Assembly: GCF_000426445.1 (NCBI RefSeq)
Contig: NZ_KE384526.1
Span: 248,001 to 312,000, forward strand
Source of the DNA: Brevibacterium album DSM 18261
Lineage (GTDB): Bacteria; Actinomycetota; Actinomycetes; Actinomycetales; Brevibacteriaceae
DNA length: 64,000 bases
Direction: 5' to 3'
Every line of letters starts with the position of its first letter. The stretch's first letter is position 1. Under the pieces are notes generated by a model, which did not search any database, was not told the DNA's origin, and worked only from the letters and a program-made list of their open reading frames with translations. A program made the position numbers and the translations under genes. Shown here piece by piece: positions 50,107 to 56,917 of the stretch.

Positions 50107-50282
50107 ACGAAGAAGTCATTCGACTAACCGCGGTGGATGAGGCGCAGATCGCCGCGGGGAGCATGGAACTCCCGGACATCATAAAAGAAGTTGACACTCG
50201 AGGGTCTCGCCTCACGGAGGAGAAGCTCAAGTGGGCGCACAACCTCGCCCGCAGCGCGAAGGTGGTGCTGCCAGATGACTGA
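50103..50282 (+). CDS. Phage small protein, 59 aa (paralogue of 47970-48146)
   Basis: LTAVDEAQIAAGSMELPDII matches the paralogue at 47970-48146, including the AQIA-GS-E-L and LA.SAKVV features. Starts in an ATGA overlap; its last 8 bp overlap thyX. Confidence 0.68.
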   Translation: MNEEVIRLTAVDEAQIAAGSMELPDIIKEVDTRGSRLTEEKLKWAHNLARSAKVVLPDD

Positions 50283-50937
50283 CATCCAGCTCAGGTCGGA
50301 CATGGGAGTCTCATATGTGCATCACATGGGCTCCGACCAGATGATCGCGGACGCCGCGCGGGTGTCCACAAGGACGGACGGCGAGGAGCGTCCGCACGAG
50401 GCACTGGTGCGGAGGCTCTGGACGGACGGTCACACCAGCCCGTTCGAACACACCGCGCTGACCGTTCGGGCGGAGGTTCCGATCTTCGTCGCCCGCGAGT
50501 GGATGCGTCACAGGACACAGGCGTTCAACGAGGTCAGCGGCAGGTACTCGGAGCTGGAGCCGGTGTTCTATCTGCCGGGGGATGACCGTCCTCTGGTGCA
50601 GTCGGGTAAGGCAATGGACTACCGGCGGGAGGCGGGGGATGCGGATCAGGCCGATCGGACGGACGCCGCGCATTCACTCCGGGCTATCGAGTCCTGGCGC
50701 TGGTATCAGGTTCTGCTCAATAACGGCATCGCGCGGGAGGTTGCTCGCAATGTCCTCCCCGTCAGTCTGTACACGAGCTTCTACGCGACGGCCAACCTCA
50801 ACAACTGGCTGAAGTTCCTGACGCTCAGGACGGACGAGACGGCGCTATACGAAATCAGGGAGGCGGCTTCTCAGGTTGAGGCGATCATCGCTGACCTGTG
50901 GCCGGTTACCTACGGCGCATGGAGAGGGAAGGCGTAA
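50275..50937 (+). CDS. thyX: FAD-dependent thymidylate synthase
   Basis: A 220-aa flavin-dependent thymidylate synthase making dTMP from dUMP with methylene-tetrahydrofolate and NADPH. The diagnostic RHR-x7-S motif is RHRTQAFNEVS (about residue 73). Other features: PFEHTALTVRAEVPIFVARE before it and REVARNVLPVSLYTSFYATA later, which binds flavin and dUMP. Phages carry ThyX to supply thymidine nucleotides for replication. It overlaps the previous small gene by 8 bp. Confidence 0.94.
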   Translation: MTDIQLRSDMGVSYVHHMGSDQMIADAARVSTRTDGEERPHEALVRRLWTDGHTSPFEHTALTVRAEVPIFVAREWMRHRTQAFNEVSGRYSELEPVFYLPGDDRPLVQSGKAMDYRREAGDADQADRTDAAHSLRAIESWRWYQVLLNNGIAREVARNVLPVSLYTSFYATANLNNWLKFLTLRTDETALYEIREAASQVEAIIADLWPVTYGAWRGKA

Positions 50938-50939
50938 CG

Positions 50940-51266
50940 ATGGCGCTCGAAAGCATCGAAGGAACCGATGACTGGATCGAAGTCATCATGGAGGAGGATG
51001 ACTCCCTCTGCTACGAGTGGGATGAGTTCCGGGCGTTCTACTCACCATCGGAGGGCGTCTACTACTACGCCTCTGCGAGTGGCTGCTCGTGCTGGTGGTA
51101 CTGGGACGACTTCACATCTGCCTCCGACTTCCAGGTCGGGGACCTATCGCAGGTCGTAGACAGCCTCCAGGGCTGGAATCGAGGGCGGAACGGGGGAGCC
51201 AAGACGAGCCTCGGCACTCCGGTCGAGATTAAGCGCGCGGTGAGAGAGCTCATCCAAAGCGCGTGA
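50940..51266 (+). CDS. Phage hypothetical Trp/Tyr-rich protein, 108 aa
   Basis: Not recognised. Acidic N-terminus and an aromatic-rich middle (FYSPSEGVYYYASASGCSCW) with two Cys close together. GAGAGGGAAGG precedes the ATG. Followed by two hairpins. Confidence 0.7.
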   Translation: MALESIEGTDDWIEVIMEEDDSLCYEWDEFRAFYSPSEGVYYYASASGCSCWWYWDDFTSASDFQVGDLSQVVDSLQGWNRGRNGGAKTSLGTPVEIKRAVRELIQSA

Positions 51267-51281
51267 GTTCAAAAGCAGAGG

Positions 51282-51337
51282 CCGTTCAGGTTTCCTGAAC
51301 GGTTGAACACGAAGGGCGGTGCAATACCGCCCTTTTT
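51282..51337 (+). terminator. Tandem hairpins, intra-operon terminator 4
   Basis: CCGTTCAGG/CCTGAACGG (51282-51302) is followed by AGGGCGGT/ACCGCCCT with TTTTTC (51312-51337). Only the second has a T-tract. The next start codon lies 23 bp downstream, with AAAGGAG between. Confidence 0.8.
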
Positions 51338-51359
51338 CTATGCGCGAAAGGAGTGACTG

Positions 51360-51902
51360 ATGACGAAGCTCGAAGACATCCTCGACATGCACATGCGGTT
51401 CATGCACGGCGGCAAGGGCCTGCCTGACGTCGATCCGCGGAAGATCAACCCCGAACCGGTCATCGAACCCTACGCACCGGACCTCTCGAAGCCGCCTGTC
51501 TACCTCGTCGACATCGACGGGACGGTGGCGCTGAGGGGAGACCGCGACATCTACGACGGGTCCAAGGCGCACCTCGACACCGTGAACAGCCCGGTGGCGT
51601 GGGTGCTCGATTCGCTGGTGCTGGCGCTGGAGTGCGATCTCGTGTTCGTCTCCGGCCGATCGGATGAGCATCGCGAGGTCACTGAGCGGTGGCTCGAGGA
51701 GAACGTCTTCGACCATGCGGGCCTGTTCATGCGCCGAGCCGGCGACAACCGCAGAGACTCCATCGTCAAGCTCGAGCTGTTCAACGAGCACATCCGGAAC
51801 AACTACAACGTCCTCGGCGTCTTCGACGACCGCAACCAAGTCGTCGAGATGTGGCGCGAGCTGGGGCTGACGTGCTTCCAGGTCGCCGAGGGCAACTTCT
51901 GA
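51360..51902 (+). CDS. HAD phosphatase resembling polynucleotide kinase 3'-phosphatase domain
   Basis: A 180-aa haloacid-dehalogenase-fold phosphatase. Motif I is YLVDIDGTVA (nucleophile Asp, about residue 52), motif II VFVSGRSDEHREVTERWL, and motif III/IV near LGVFDDRNQVVEMWRELGLT. This arrangement matches the 3'-phosphatase domain of T4 Pnkp-like proteins; no kinase P-loop is present. It could repair 3'-phosphate ends or act on a small phosphate ester. AAAGGAGTGACTG precedes the ATG. Confidence 0.82.
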   Translation: MTKLEDILDMHMRFMHGGKGLPDVDPRKINPEPVIEPYAPDLSKPPVYLVDIDGTVALRGDRDIYDGSKAHLDTVNSPVAWVLDSLVLALECDLVFVSGRSDEHREVTERWLEENVFDHAGLFMRRAGDNRRDSIVKLELFNEHIRNNYNVLGVFDDRNQVVEMWRELGLTCFQVAEGNF

Positions 51903-51912
51903 GAGGAGAGAG

Positions 51913-52119
51913 ATGAAGCCGAGGAAGATCCTCGCAGCCGGCGCCCTCGCGGTCGCCGGCTTTTTCATGGCCGGATGCGCGACAGGCCAGGGCGAATCCC
52001 CGCTCGAGCACATCGGGGTCGTCGAGGTCGAGATGAGCGACCGCACCGTCGAGTGCGTGAAGTGGAAAGTGGGCTACGCCGGCGGACTGCAGTGCGACTT
52101 CCAGGGAAGCGCGCAGTGA
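51913..52119 (+). CDS. Phage lipoprotein, 68 aa
   Basis: Signal peptide MKPRKILAAGALAVAGFFMA followed by GCATG: lipobox MAGC with Cys at about residue 22. The mature part is 46 residues, acidic, with two further Cys. Unknown role; surface-exposed. GAGAGGAGAGAG precedes the ATG. GTGA overlap with the next gene. Confidence 0.75.
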   Translation: MKPRKILAAGALAVAGFFMAGCATGQGESPLEHIGVVEVEMSDRTVECVKWKVGYAGGLQCDFQGSAQ

Positions 52120-52412
52120 GCCTCAGCGCACCCGAAAGGGAGACCGTGGTCTCGGTCTCCGATGCTGATGAGCGGGTTCGCATCTGGACGGCCCAGCGCC
52201 GTCACATCAACAAGCTCAGGAAGAGCCCGAAGGCCGTCGAGGTCGCCTCGGGCCAGCACGACGGCTCCGAATGGGCGGCGTTCGAGGTGGATGCCGATCA
52301 GTGGAGTCCGGCCAGCGGCATCCGCCGCACCCGCAACCTCACGGACGAGCAGCGCGCCGCTGCGCGCGAGCGCCTCGCTCGAGCGAGAGAGAAAACCAAC
52401 AAGGGAGACTGA
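52116..52412 (+). CDS. Phage hypothetical protein, 98 aa
   Basis: Not recognised. GTG start overlapping the previous stop. Charged throughout, with a helical basic C-terminus (RARERLARAREKTNKGD-like). Possibly nucleic-acid binding. Confidence 0.65.
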   Translation: MSLSAPERETVVSVSDADERVRIWTAQRRHINKLRKSPKAVEVASGQHDGSEWAAFEVDADQWSPASGIRRTRNLTDEQRAAARERLARAREKTNKGD

Positions 52413-52413
52413 T

Positions 52414-52743
52414 TTGAACCGAATCGAGATCGACGAGAACACCAGCCTGCCGGCCCTGCCGCAGGGTTTCTTCTGGCGGGTGCGCCACCGCGCGCCCGTC
52501 CTGCACATCGAGGCCAGGCGGAAGCTTTGGATCGGGTCGAGCGTGGTCGACAGCGTGTCCCTGTCTTACCGCGAGCCCCGCACCGACGGAGAGACCGACA
52601 TCGCGACGCGGATCATGGACGCCGCGGACGTGGTCTACAGGAACTCCAGGGCCATCCTCGGGTCCGAGAGGAGCGACGACCAGGCGGCGGCGTTCGTCGG
52701 CGACTACCCGCCGAAGAACCTTCTCGAGATCGAGACCCCGTGA
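52414..52743 (+). CDS. Phage hypothetical protein, 109 aa
   Basis: Not recognised. TTG start with AAGGGAG 6-8 nt upstream. Beta-rich N-terminus (LPQGFFWRVRHRAPVLHIEA) and a helical acidic C-terminus. GTGA overlap with the next gene. Confidence 0.65.
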   Translation: MNRIEIDENTSLPALPQGFFWRVRHRAPVLHIEARRKLWIGSSVVDSVSLSYREPRTDGETDIATRIMDAADVVYRNSRAILGSERSDDQAAAFVGDYPPKNLLEIETP

Positions 52744-52871
52744 GGGTCGCCGACTACGAGCGGTTGCCGAAGATGTTCGACCCGCCGGAGCAGCTCGAGA
52801 TCGACCCCGATCTCATCGAGGAGCTGTTCCCCGGATCGGACCGAGCGTTCGAGGAGACACATGACCGATGA
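52740..52871 (+). CDS. Phage small acidic protein, 43 aa
   Basis: Not recognised. GTG start in an overlap. Two short helices, Pro- and acid-rich (FDPPEQLEIDPDLIEELFPG). Overlaps the next gene by 11 bp. Confidence 0.55.
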   Translation: MRVADYERLPKMFDPPEQLEIDPDLIEELFPGSDRAFEETHDR

Positions 52872-53067
52872 GATCAGAACCCGCGAGGTGCTGGATGCGA
52901 TCCACGCGAGCCTCACGTCCGCGCGAGCGGCGTTCGCCTCTATAGACGACCCGAGCGGAGAGGCCGGGGCGATGATCGAAGGCTTCTCCGCGGGGCTGAA
53001 GTTCGCGATCAGCGAGGTTGAGCTGCACGACCCGGACACCAAATGGAAGTGGGCATCGCACGCATGA
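52861..53067 (+). CDS. Phage hypothetical protein, 68 aa
   Basis: Not recognised. Helical (VLDAIHASLTSARAAFASID; MIEGFSAGLKFAISEVELHD). GAGGAGAC lies before the ATG, inside the previous gene. ATGA overlap with the next. Confidence 0.65.
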   Translation: MTDEIRTREVLDAIHASLTSARAAFASIDDPSGEAGAMIEGFSAGLKFAISEVELHDPDTKWKWASHA

Positions 53068-53738
53068 TCGAGGCGACCCCGCACCCGCGGAAGCTCGCTG
53101 ACGCCCTGGCGAACGCCGCGGCGATCAGCAAGGACTCGGAGTTCGTCGGGGTCAACGTCGCGGAGGCCGGCGCCGGGTCGTGCGTCCGAGCCTACGGCCG
53201 AGGCCGGTTCGTCATGGGCTCGGGCTACGCCTACGCCGGCGACCGGGAGGGCCAGGAGTTCGAATTCGACCCCGCGACGGAGGTCGCGATCGAGCCCGGA
53301 GAGGCCGGCGCACTGCAGACCGCGCTGCGCAAGCTCAGCTCGGCGCGGGATGCGAAAGTGCTGGTCCAGGTCGACGGCGAAAGCCTGGTCGTCATGGACG
53401 GAGGCACCGAGGTGTGCAACCTCGCGACCATCGCCCTCGACTGGGACGAGCGGTGCGACATCGACCGCGAGTGCAGCCTCGCCATGCATCCCGACTGGGA
53501 GCTCGGACGGGACGGCTCGCCGCTGGTGCTTCACGCCGACGTGCTCACGACGCTGGGCAAGCTGCGACCGACGTCGACAGCGACGGCTCAGGTGCTCATA
53601 GCCATCGCGTTCCCGCTCGCGGGGAACACCGCGCACGTGCAGATCGGGCAGAGCTTCTACGGGCTGTTCGAGGCGATCAACACCGAGCGGATCACCGATC
53701 CGCACTGGAAGGAGGCGCTGACCTGGGCTAACGCTTAG
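53064..53738 (+). CDS. Phage hypothetical protein, 224 aa; possibly sliding-clamp-like
   Basis: Not recognised with confidence. The layout, a helix followed by long beta strands twice over (LADALANAAAISKDSEFVGV; LQTALRKLSSARDAKVLVQV; DGESLVVMDGG), resembles the repeating unit of DNA polymerase beta clamps, and it sits in a replication-gene region. This is only a fold-level impression. Three Cys occur in the C-terminal half. It begins within the stop of the previous gene and its end overlaps the minus-strand zinc-finger gene by 11 bp. Confidence 0.6.
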   Translation: MIEATPHPRKLADALANAAAISKDSEFVGVNVAEAGAGSCVRAYGRGRFVMGSGYAYAGDREGQEFEFDPATEVAIEPGEAGALQTALRKLSSARDAKVLVQVDGESLVVMDGGTEVCNLATIALDWDERCDIDRECSLAMHPDWELGRDGSPLVLHADVLTTLGKLRPTSTATAQVLIAIAFPLAGNTAHVQIGQSFYGLFEAINTERITDPHWKEALTWANA

Positions 53739-53898
53739 GCGGCGTCCAATCAAGCGGCTCGAACTCCTTCGGGAACTTCCGGCGGACGCGGGCTTCGATC
53801 GGGCGGGCGTGCTCGTCGCACAACGCGACCAGGCCTTGATCCCCGCCCCGAGAGAACGTCCACTCCCGCCCGGGCTTGCCGCAGTACACACAATCCAT
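53728..53898 (-). CDS. Minus-strand small zinc-finger protein with leaderless promoter, 56 aa
   Basis: MDCVYCGKPGREWTFSRGGD opens with CxxC, and LVALCDEHARP supplies C-x-x-H about 20 residues later, a compact four-ligand zinc finger. The remainder is a basic tail ending WTPPKR. It is one of two minus-strand genes in the element. TTGATG, 16 bp, TATTCT, then 6 nt to the ATG make a good leaderless promoter; that promoter overlaps the ribosome site and start of the plus-strand gene at 53922. It may be active in the lysogen. Confidence 0.72.
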   Translation of the reverse strand: MDCVYCGKPGREWTFSRGGDQGLVALCDEHARPIEARVRRKFPKEFEPLDWTPPKR

Positions 53899-53904
53899 AC
53901 ACGC

Positions 53905-53932
53905 AGAATAAAGGAGAGAGCGTGACCATCAA
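53905..53932 (-). promoter_or_regulatory. Promoter of the minus-strand zinc-finger gene
   Basis: TTGATG (53927-53932) and TATTCT (53905-53910) with a 16-bp spacer, the -10 box ending 6 nt before the ATG. Confidence 0.6.
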
Positions 53933-54425
53933 GAAGAAGACCAGCACCGTCGAACTCATCGACCTGATGTTCGACTGGGCCGAGGGGTCGATCTCGGTCC
54001 CCCGCATCGACCGGCTGTCGTTCGCGGCACTGAGCAACGCAGACTCGCCGGCAGGAATCATCCGGATCCTGGAGGACTACCTCGACGACGACGAACTCGA
54101 GTTCGTCCGATCGCTCAACGCCGACGAGTTTGGCGAGTTCGTACAGTCCTGGGTGGATCGTACGAAAGACCTTCAGGAGCTCGACGCCGAGGATGAGCTC
54201 GACCTCGATGACGGGCTGCGAGCGCTGCTGGATGACGAGCCGACCGAGATCGCCGAGCCGCGCGACGGCGATGACAACCTCGGCGCTCCGCTGACCGCCG
54301 AGGAGAAGAGCCGGATCGACGCGTTCTATTCCACCGAGAAGGGCGCGTACGTCGCAATCTCCGCAGCGCTCTTGGGTGTCGACCCGTTCGACCCCGCCTT
54401 CGTGCGCGGAGTTCTCGAGGGCTAG
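53922..54425 (+). CDS. Phage hypothetical acidic protein, 167 aa
   Basis: Not recognised. GTG start with AAGGAGAGAG upstream. Two helical, strongly acidic parts (AEDELDLDDGLRALLDDEPT in the middle; KSRIDAFYSTEKGAYVAISA near the end). The Asp/Glu-rich composition also fits a tail-assembly chaperone, but no slippery sequence or neighbouring tail gene supports that. Confidence 0.7.
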   Translation: MTIKKKTSTVELIDLMFDWAEGSISVPRIDRLSFAALSNADSPAGIIRILEDYLDDDELEFVRSLNADEFGEFVQSWVDRTKDLQELDAEDELDLDDGLRALLDDEPTEIAEPRDGDDNLGAPLTAEEKSRIDAFYSTEKGAYVAISAALLGVDPFDPAFVRGVLEG

Positions 54426-54464
54426 GCGCAGCGCAACGCTCGTACCTTCTACACGTTCCTGGGC

Positions 54465-54476
54465 TACAATCCACTC
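54465..54476 (+). promoter_or_regulatory. Leaderless promoter (TACAAT) of the repressor-candidate unit
   Basis: TACAAT at 54465-54470 is followed after 6 nt by the ATG of a 16-codon open frame. No convincing -35. Confidence 0.6.
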
Positions 54477-54527
54477 ATGCACCTCTTCAACAACCATGCC
54501 GCAAATCGGCTAGAGAGAGATGAGTGA
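54477..54527 (+). CDS. Leaderless 16-aa leader peptide
   Basis: MHLFNNHAANRLERDE; its stop overlaps the start codon of the helix-turn-helix gene (TGATG). The leaderless start plus coupled stop/start suggest that this short frame delivers ribosomes to the downstream gene. GAGAGAGATGAG near its end is a weak ribosome site for that gene. Confidence 0.55.
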   Translation: MHLFNNHAANRLERDE

Positions 54528-54964
54528 TGCCCGTACAAAGGAAACTGCCGGACATCGAAGAACTCAAAGAACTCCGATCGCAGGGCCTCACCCTGAAGGA
54601 GATCGCGGCAATGTTCGATGTATCCCACCAGGCCGTTTCGAACGCGTTCGCCCGCGCGCGCGAAGGATCGGGCTCGTCCCGGACCTACCACAGCTTCACG
54701 CCGTGGAAGAAAATCGAACGGCAGCACCAGAGTGCACAGGTCATGCAGTTCCTCCGGTCGGGGGACCTGATCGCCCGGGGGAAGATCACCTCTCCCCTGG
54801 CGATCGAGGCGTACGAGCGCTGGGTTGACAAGCTCAACGAACTAGGTCTCGTGGTGTGCTACGACCCCGAGGCCCCGCCGAACGCTGCATCACAGGTCGG
54901 GGGGTTCTATTATAGAATCAGACGCGAGTCCGACCCCCCTGGCATCATGCAGGTGGACCCGTAG
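54527..54964 (+). CDS. Helix-turn-helix DNA-binding protein, candidate immunity repressor
   Basis: A 145-aa protein. Residues about 8-42 form a helix-turn-helix: IEELKELRSQGLTLKEIAAM then FDVSHQAVSNAFARAREG. The C-terminal 90 residues are a separate domain (VMQFLRSGDLIARGKITSPL). It is a monocistronic unit: its own leaderless promoter at 54465 and its own terminator at 54970, unlike the surrounding early operon. That is what one expects of a gene expressed in the lysogen, such as an immunity repressor, though an early regulator is also possible. No operator has been identified. Confidence 0.75.
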   Translation: MPVQRKLPDIEELKELRSQGLTLKEIAAMFDVSHQAVSNAFARAREGSGSSRTYHSFTPWKKIERQHQSAQVMQFLRSGDLIARGKITSPLAIEAYERWVDKLNELGLVVCYDPEAPPNAASQVGGFYYRIRRESDPPGIMQVDP

Positions 54965-54969
54965 AGGCG

Positions 54970-54993
54970 AAGGCCCCAATCCGGGGCCTTCTT
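54970..54993 (+). terminator. Terminator after the helix-turn-helix gene (intra-operon terminator 5)
   Basis: AAGGCCCC/GGGGCCTT with a 5-nt loop, followed by CTTC. It begins 5 bp after the stop codon. Confidence 0.78.
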
Positions 54994-55039
54994 CCACATC
55001 TAGGGGGCGACTGGTCCACGCCCTACGAAAGGTGAGATA

Positions 55040-55315
55040 TTGATTGGTGCAGAGCTCCACGAGGACTGTGAGGTCATCCTCGACGAGCCGAACATCGTGG
55101 TCTTCACGCACCCCGGCACCGGGACCACCGCGCTCTTGCGCATCGACGAGAACCTCGACCCCCTCGAGGGTGGGGATCCCAACGACTACGGCTACCTGCC
55201 CACGGAGATCTTCTGGGTCGACGACACGTTTCAGCTGATGCTCGCCGGGGTCATCCCGATCAGCGACATCATCCGGCACGCCGAGGGCCTGAGCGTGGAG
55301 GATGCCCTTGGCTGA
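55040..55315 (+). CDS. Phage hypothetical protein, 91 aa
   Basis: Not recognised. TTG start with GAAAGGTGAG upstream. Reads like a small beta-rich fold (HEDCEVILDEPNIVVFTHPG). Overlaps the nuclease gene by 14 bp. Phage early operons often carry an inorganic-pyrophosphatase-like protein with a PNDYG motif; here DPNDYGYLPTEIFWVDD does resemble it, but the protein is far too short for that enzyme. Confidence 0.65.
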   Translation: MIGAELHEDCEVILDEPNIVVFTHPGTGTTALLRIDENLDPLEGGDPNDYGYLPTEIFWVDDTFQLMLAGVIPISDIIRHAEGLSVEDALG

Positions 55316-56159
55316 GACGACGCTCGAGGTCCCCCGCTACCGCCAGCGCCGGTCGGTCAGTCAGCTGACCGGGTTCGTCCGCTGCGGGGAGGCGTACAGG
55401 CTCGAGAAGGCCGCCCGAGCACCCGCGCGTCCCGCCGCGTGGTTCATGATGGGCACCGCCGTGCACGGGGCAATCGAACACTACGAGCTCAATCACCGAG
55501 CGGCGTCTGCCGACGAGATCGGACAGCTCGCCGTGCTCGAGTACGACCAGCTCATCGACGATGCGATGGAGCGGGAGCCCAACCCAGCCCGCTGGCTCAC
55601 CGGCGGCAACAAGAAGGGAGAGAACGACATCCGCGACAGGCGGATTCGAACGGGAGAGTACGCCGAGGCGTACGTTCGATTCGCCGAAGCCCACTCCGAG
55701 GAGTGGAGGATCCTGCAACTCGGAGACCAGCCCGCAGTCGAGCTCGAGTTCACCGTCGACTTCGGCGGCGTCCAGGTGCTCGGCTACATCGACCAGGTCC
55801 GTCACTACCGCGACGGACGCATCGAGCCGGTCGACATCAAGACCGGCAGCCGCAAGCAGGACAGCTCGTTCCAGCTCGCCATCTACGCTCACGCGATCAA
55901 CGCCAACCTCGGCGTTCTGCCGATCGTCGGGAGCTTCTGGGAGGCGAAGCACGAGGCGGACAGCACGATGCCGCTCGGCGGATGGAGCAAAGAGCTGCTC
56001 GACGACATGTTCAGCCGGTTCGATCAGGCTGAGCGGCAGGCGCTCTACGTCCCCAACCCGGGAGACGCCTGCAGGACATGCCCGGTAGCCGACTACTGCC
56101 GGGTGAACGGCGTCCCCGACCTCGCATCGGAGTACGCCGGCACGTTCGAACGCGTTTAG
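55302..56159 (+). CDS. PD-(D/E)XK nuclease, RecB/Cas4-like
   Basis: A 285-aa exonuclease-type protein. Motifs: MGTAVHGAIEHYE (helix with His), ELEFTVDFGGVQVLGYIDQV (Asp), VDIKTGSRKQ (E/D-x-K: D-I-K) and FQLAIYAHAI (QxxxY). Cys at VRCGEA near the N-terminus and CRTCPVADYC near the end could bind an Fe-S cluster as in Cas4/AddB. It probably trims DNA ends during replication or recombination. It starts inside the previous gene. Confidence 0.9.
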   Translation: MPLAETTLEVPRYRQRRSVSQLTGFVRCGEAYRLEKAARAPARPAAWFMMGTAVHGAIEHYELNHRAASADEIGQLAVLEYDQLIDDAMEREPNPARWLTGGNKKGENDIRDRRIRTGEYAEAYVRFAEAHSEEWRILQLGDQPAVELEFTVDFGGVQVLGYIDQVRHYRDGRIEPVDIKTGSRKQDSSFQLAIYAHAINANLGVLPIVGSFWEAKHEADSTMPLGGWSKELLDDMFSRFDQAERQALYVPNPGDACRTCPVADYCRVNGVPDLASEYAGTFERV

Positions 56160-56181
56160 CGACACGTTCGCGAGCAGCAAG

Positions 56182-56231
56182 CAACACACCACCAGGAGCG
56201 CTGAGGCGCTCCTTTTCGCATTCAAGGAGAG
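56182..56231 (+). repeat. 50-bp terminator-ribosome-site cassette, copy 2
   Basis: Exact copy of 48698-48747; hairpin at 56194-56213 with TTTTC, ending in AAGGAGAG just before the next start. Confidence 0.9.
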
Positions 56232-56234
56232 CAA

Positions 56235-56849
56235 TTGACCGAAGCCAACTTCTCGTTCACCACGAAGATCGACGGCGACCTGTTCACCGTCCGGGGCAAC
56301 TCGGTGGAGGAGTTCGGGGCCAACGTCCAGGCCGCGACGAACTCCGGCATCGGCGCGTCGATCAAGCAGATGGTGCAGGCGACGAACGACGCGGCGGCGT
56401 TGAACACCCACCTCGACGCCACGCCGGCGAACCCGCCCCAGACCGAGGCCTACCAGCCCCCTCAGCAGCAGCAGCAGCAGTACCAGCAGCCGCAGCAGCA
56501 GGCCGCTCCCCCAGCCGCTGATTCGCAGAGCCCGTGGGGGCAGCCGGCCGGCGCCCCGATGAGCGGGCAGGGCGCTTGGGGCGCCCCTGCGCAGGCGCCG
56601 CAGGGCTGGGCCCAGCAGCCCTCTGCCGCGGGCCAGGATGCATGGAAGCACGATGCCAGCATCCAGCCTCCCCACCTGCAGCCGCCGATGACCCCGTTCG
56701 GACCGGCCAAGTACAAGGGCGGCATCGGCAAGAACAATCGCCCGTACCGCATGTGGGTTGACCCCCGCCCGTGGTCGCAGATCAAGAACCTGCCGAAGGA
56801 CCAGCAGTTCGAGTCGGTGTTCATCCGCGACTCGGATCTCGGCATCTGA
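56235..56849 (+). CDS. Phage protein with Gln/Pro-rich linker, 204 aa
   Basis: TTG start; ribosome site AAGGAGAG at the end of the 50-bp repeat. N-terminal compact domain (about 1-60), then a Gln/Pro/Ala-rich disordered linker (about 72-150, with QQQQQQYQQPQQQ), then a C-terminal part (KYKGGIGKNNRPYRMWVDPR). A globular domain plus flexible tail next to a nuclease and ATPase is reminiscent of single-strand-binding proteins, but no OB-fold is evident to me. Confidence 0.72.
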   Translation: MTEANFSFTTKIDGDLFTVRGNSVEEFGANVQAATNSGIGASIKQMVQATNDAAALNTHLDATPANPPQTEAYQPPQQQQQQYQQPQQQAAPPAADSQSPWGQPAGAPMSGQGAWGAPAQAPQGWAQQPSAAGQDAWKHDASIQPPHLQPPMTPFGPAKYKGGIGKNNRPYRMWVDPRPWSQIKNLPKDQQFESVFIRDSDLGI

Positions 56850-56870
56850 CCACGAGCAAACGGGAAGAAC

Positions 56871-56894
56871 AGGGCGGACTCCGGTCCGCCCTTT
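56871..56894 (+). terminator. Intra-operon terminator 6
   Basis: AGGGCGGAC/GTCCGCCCT with loop TCCG, then TTT. The next gene (GTG, GGAGGGAGG) starts 24 bp on. Confidence 0.72.
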
Positions 56895-56917
56895 GTGTTC
56901 CCCCAGGAGGGAGGTAA

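Noticed and set aside
53922..54425. Tail-assembly chaperone with programmed frameshift
   Set aside because: Acidic composition fits, but there is no slippery sequence, no overlapping second frame and no tail genes around it.
52704..54497. 597-codon minus-strand frame over several phage genes
   Set aside because: Covers five plus-strand genes with ribosome sites; the real minus-strand gene here (53728-53898) is in a different frame.
55040..55315. Inorganic pyrophosphatase from the DPNDYG-like motif
   Set aside because: At 91 aa it is half the minimum size of that enzyme and lacks the other conserved Asp/Lys motifs.
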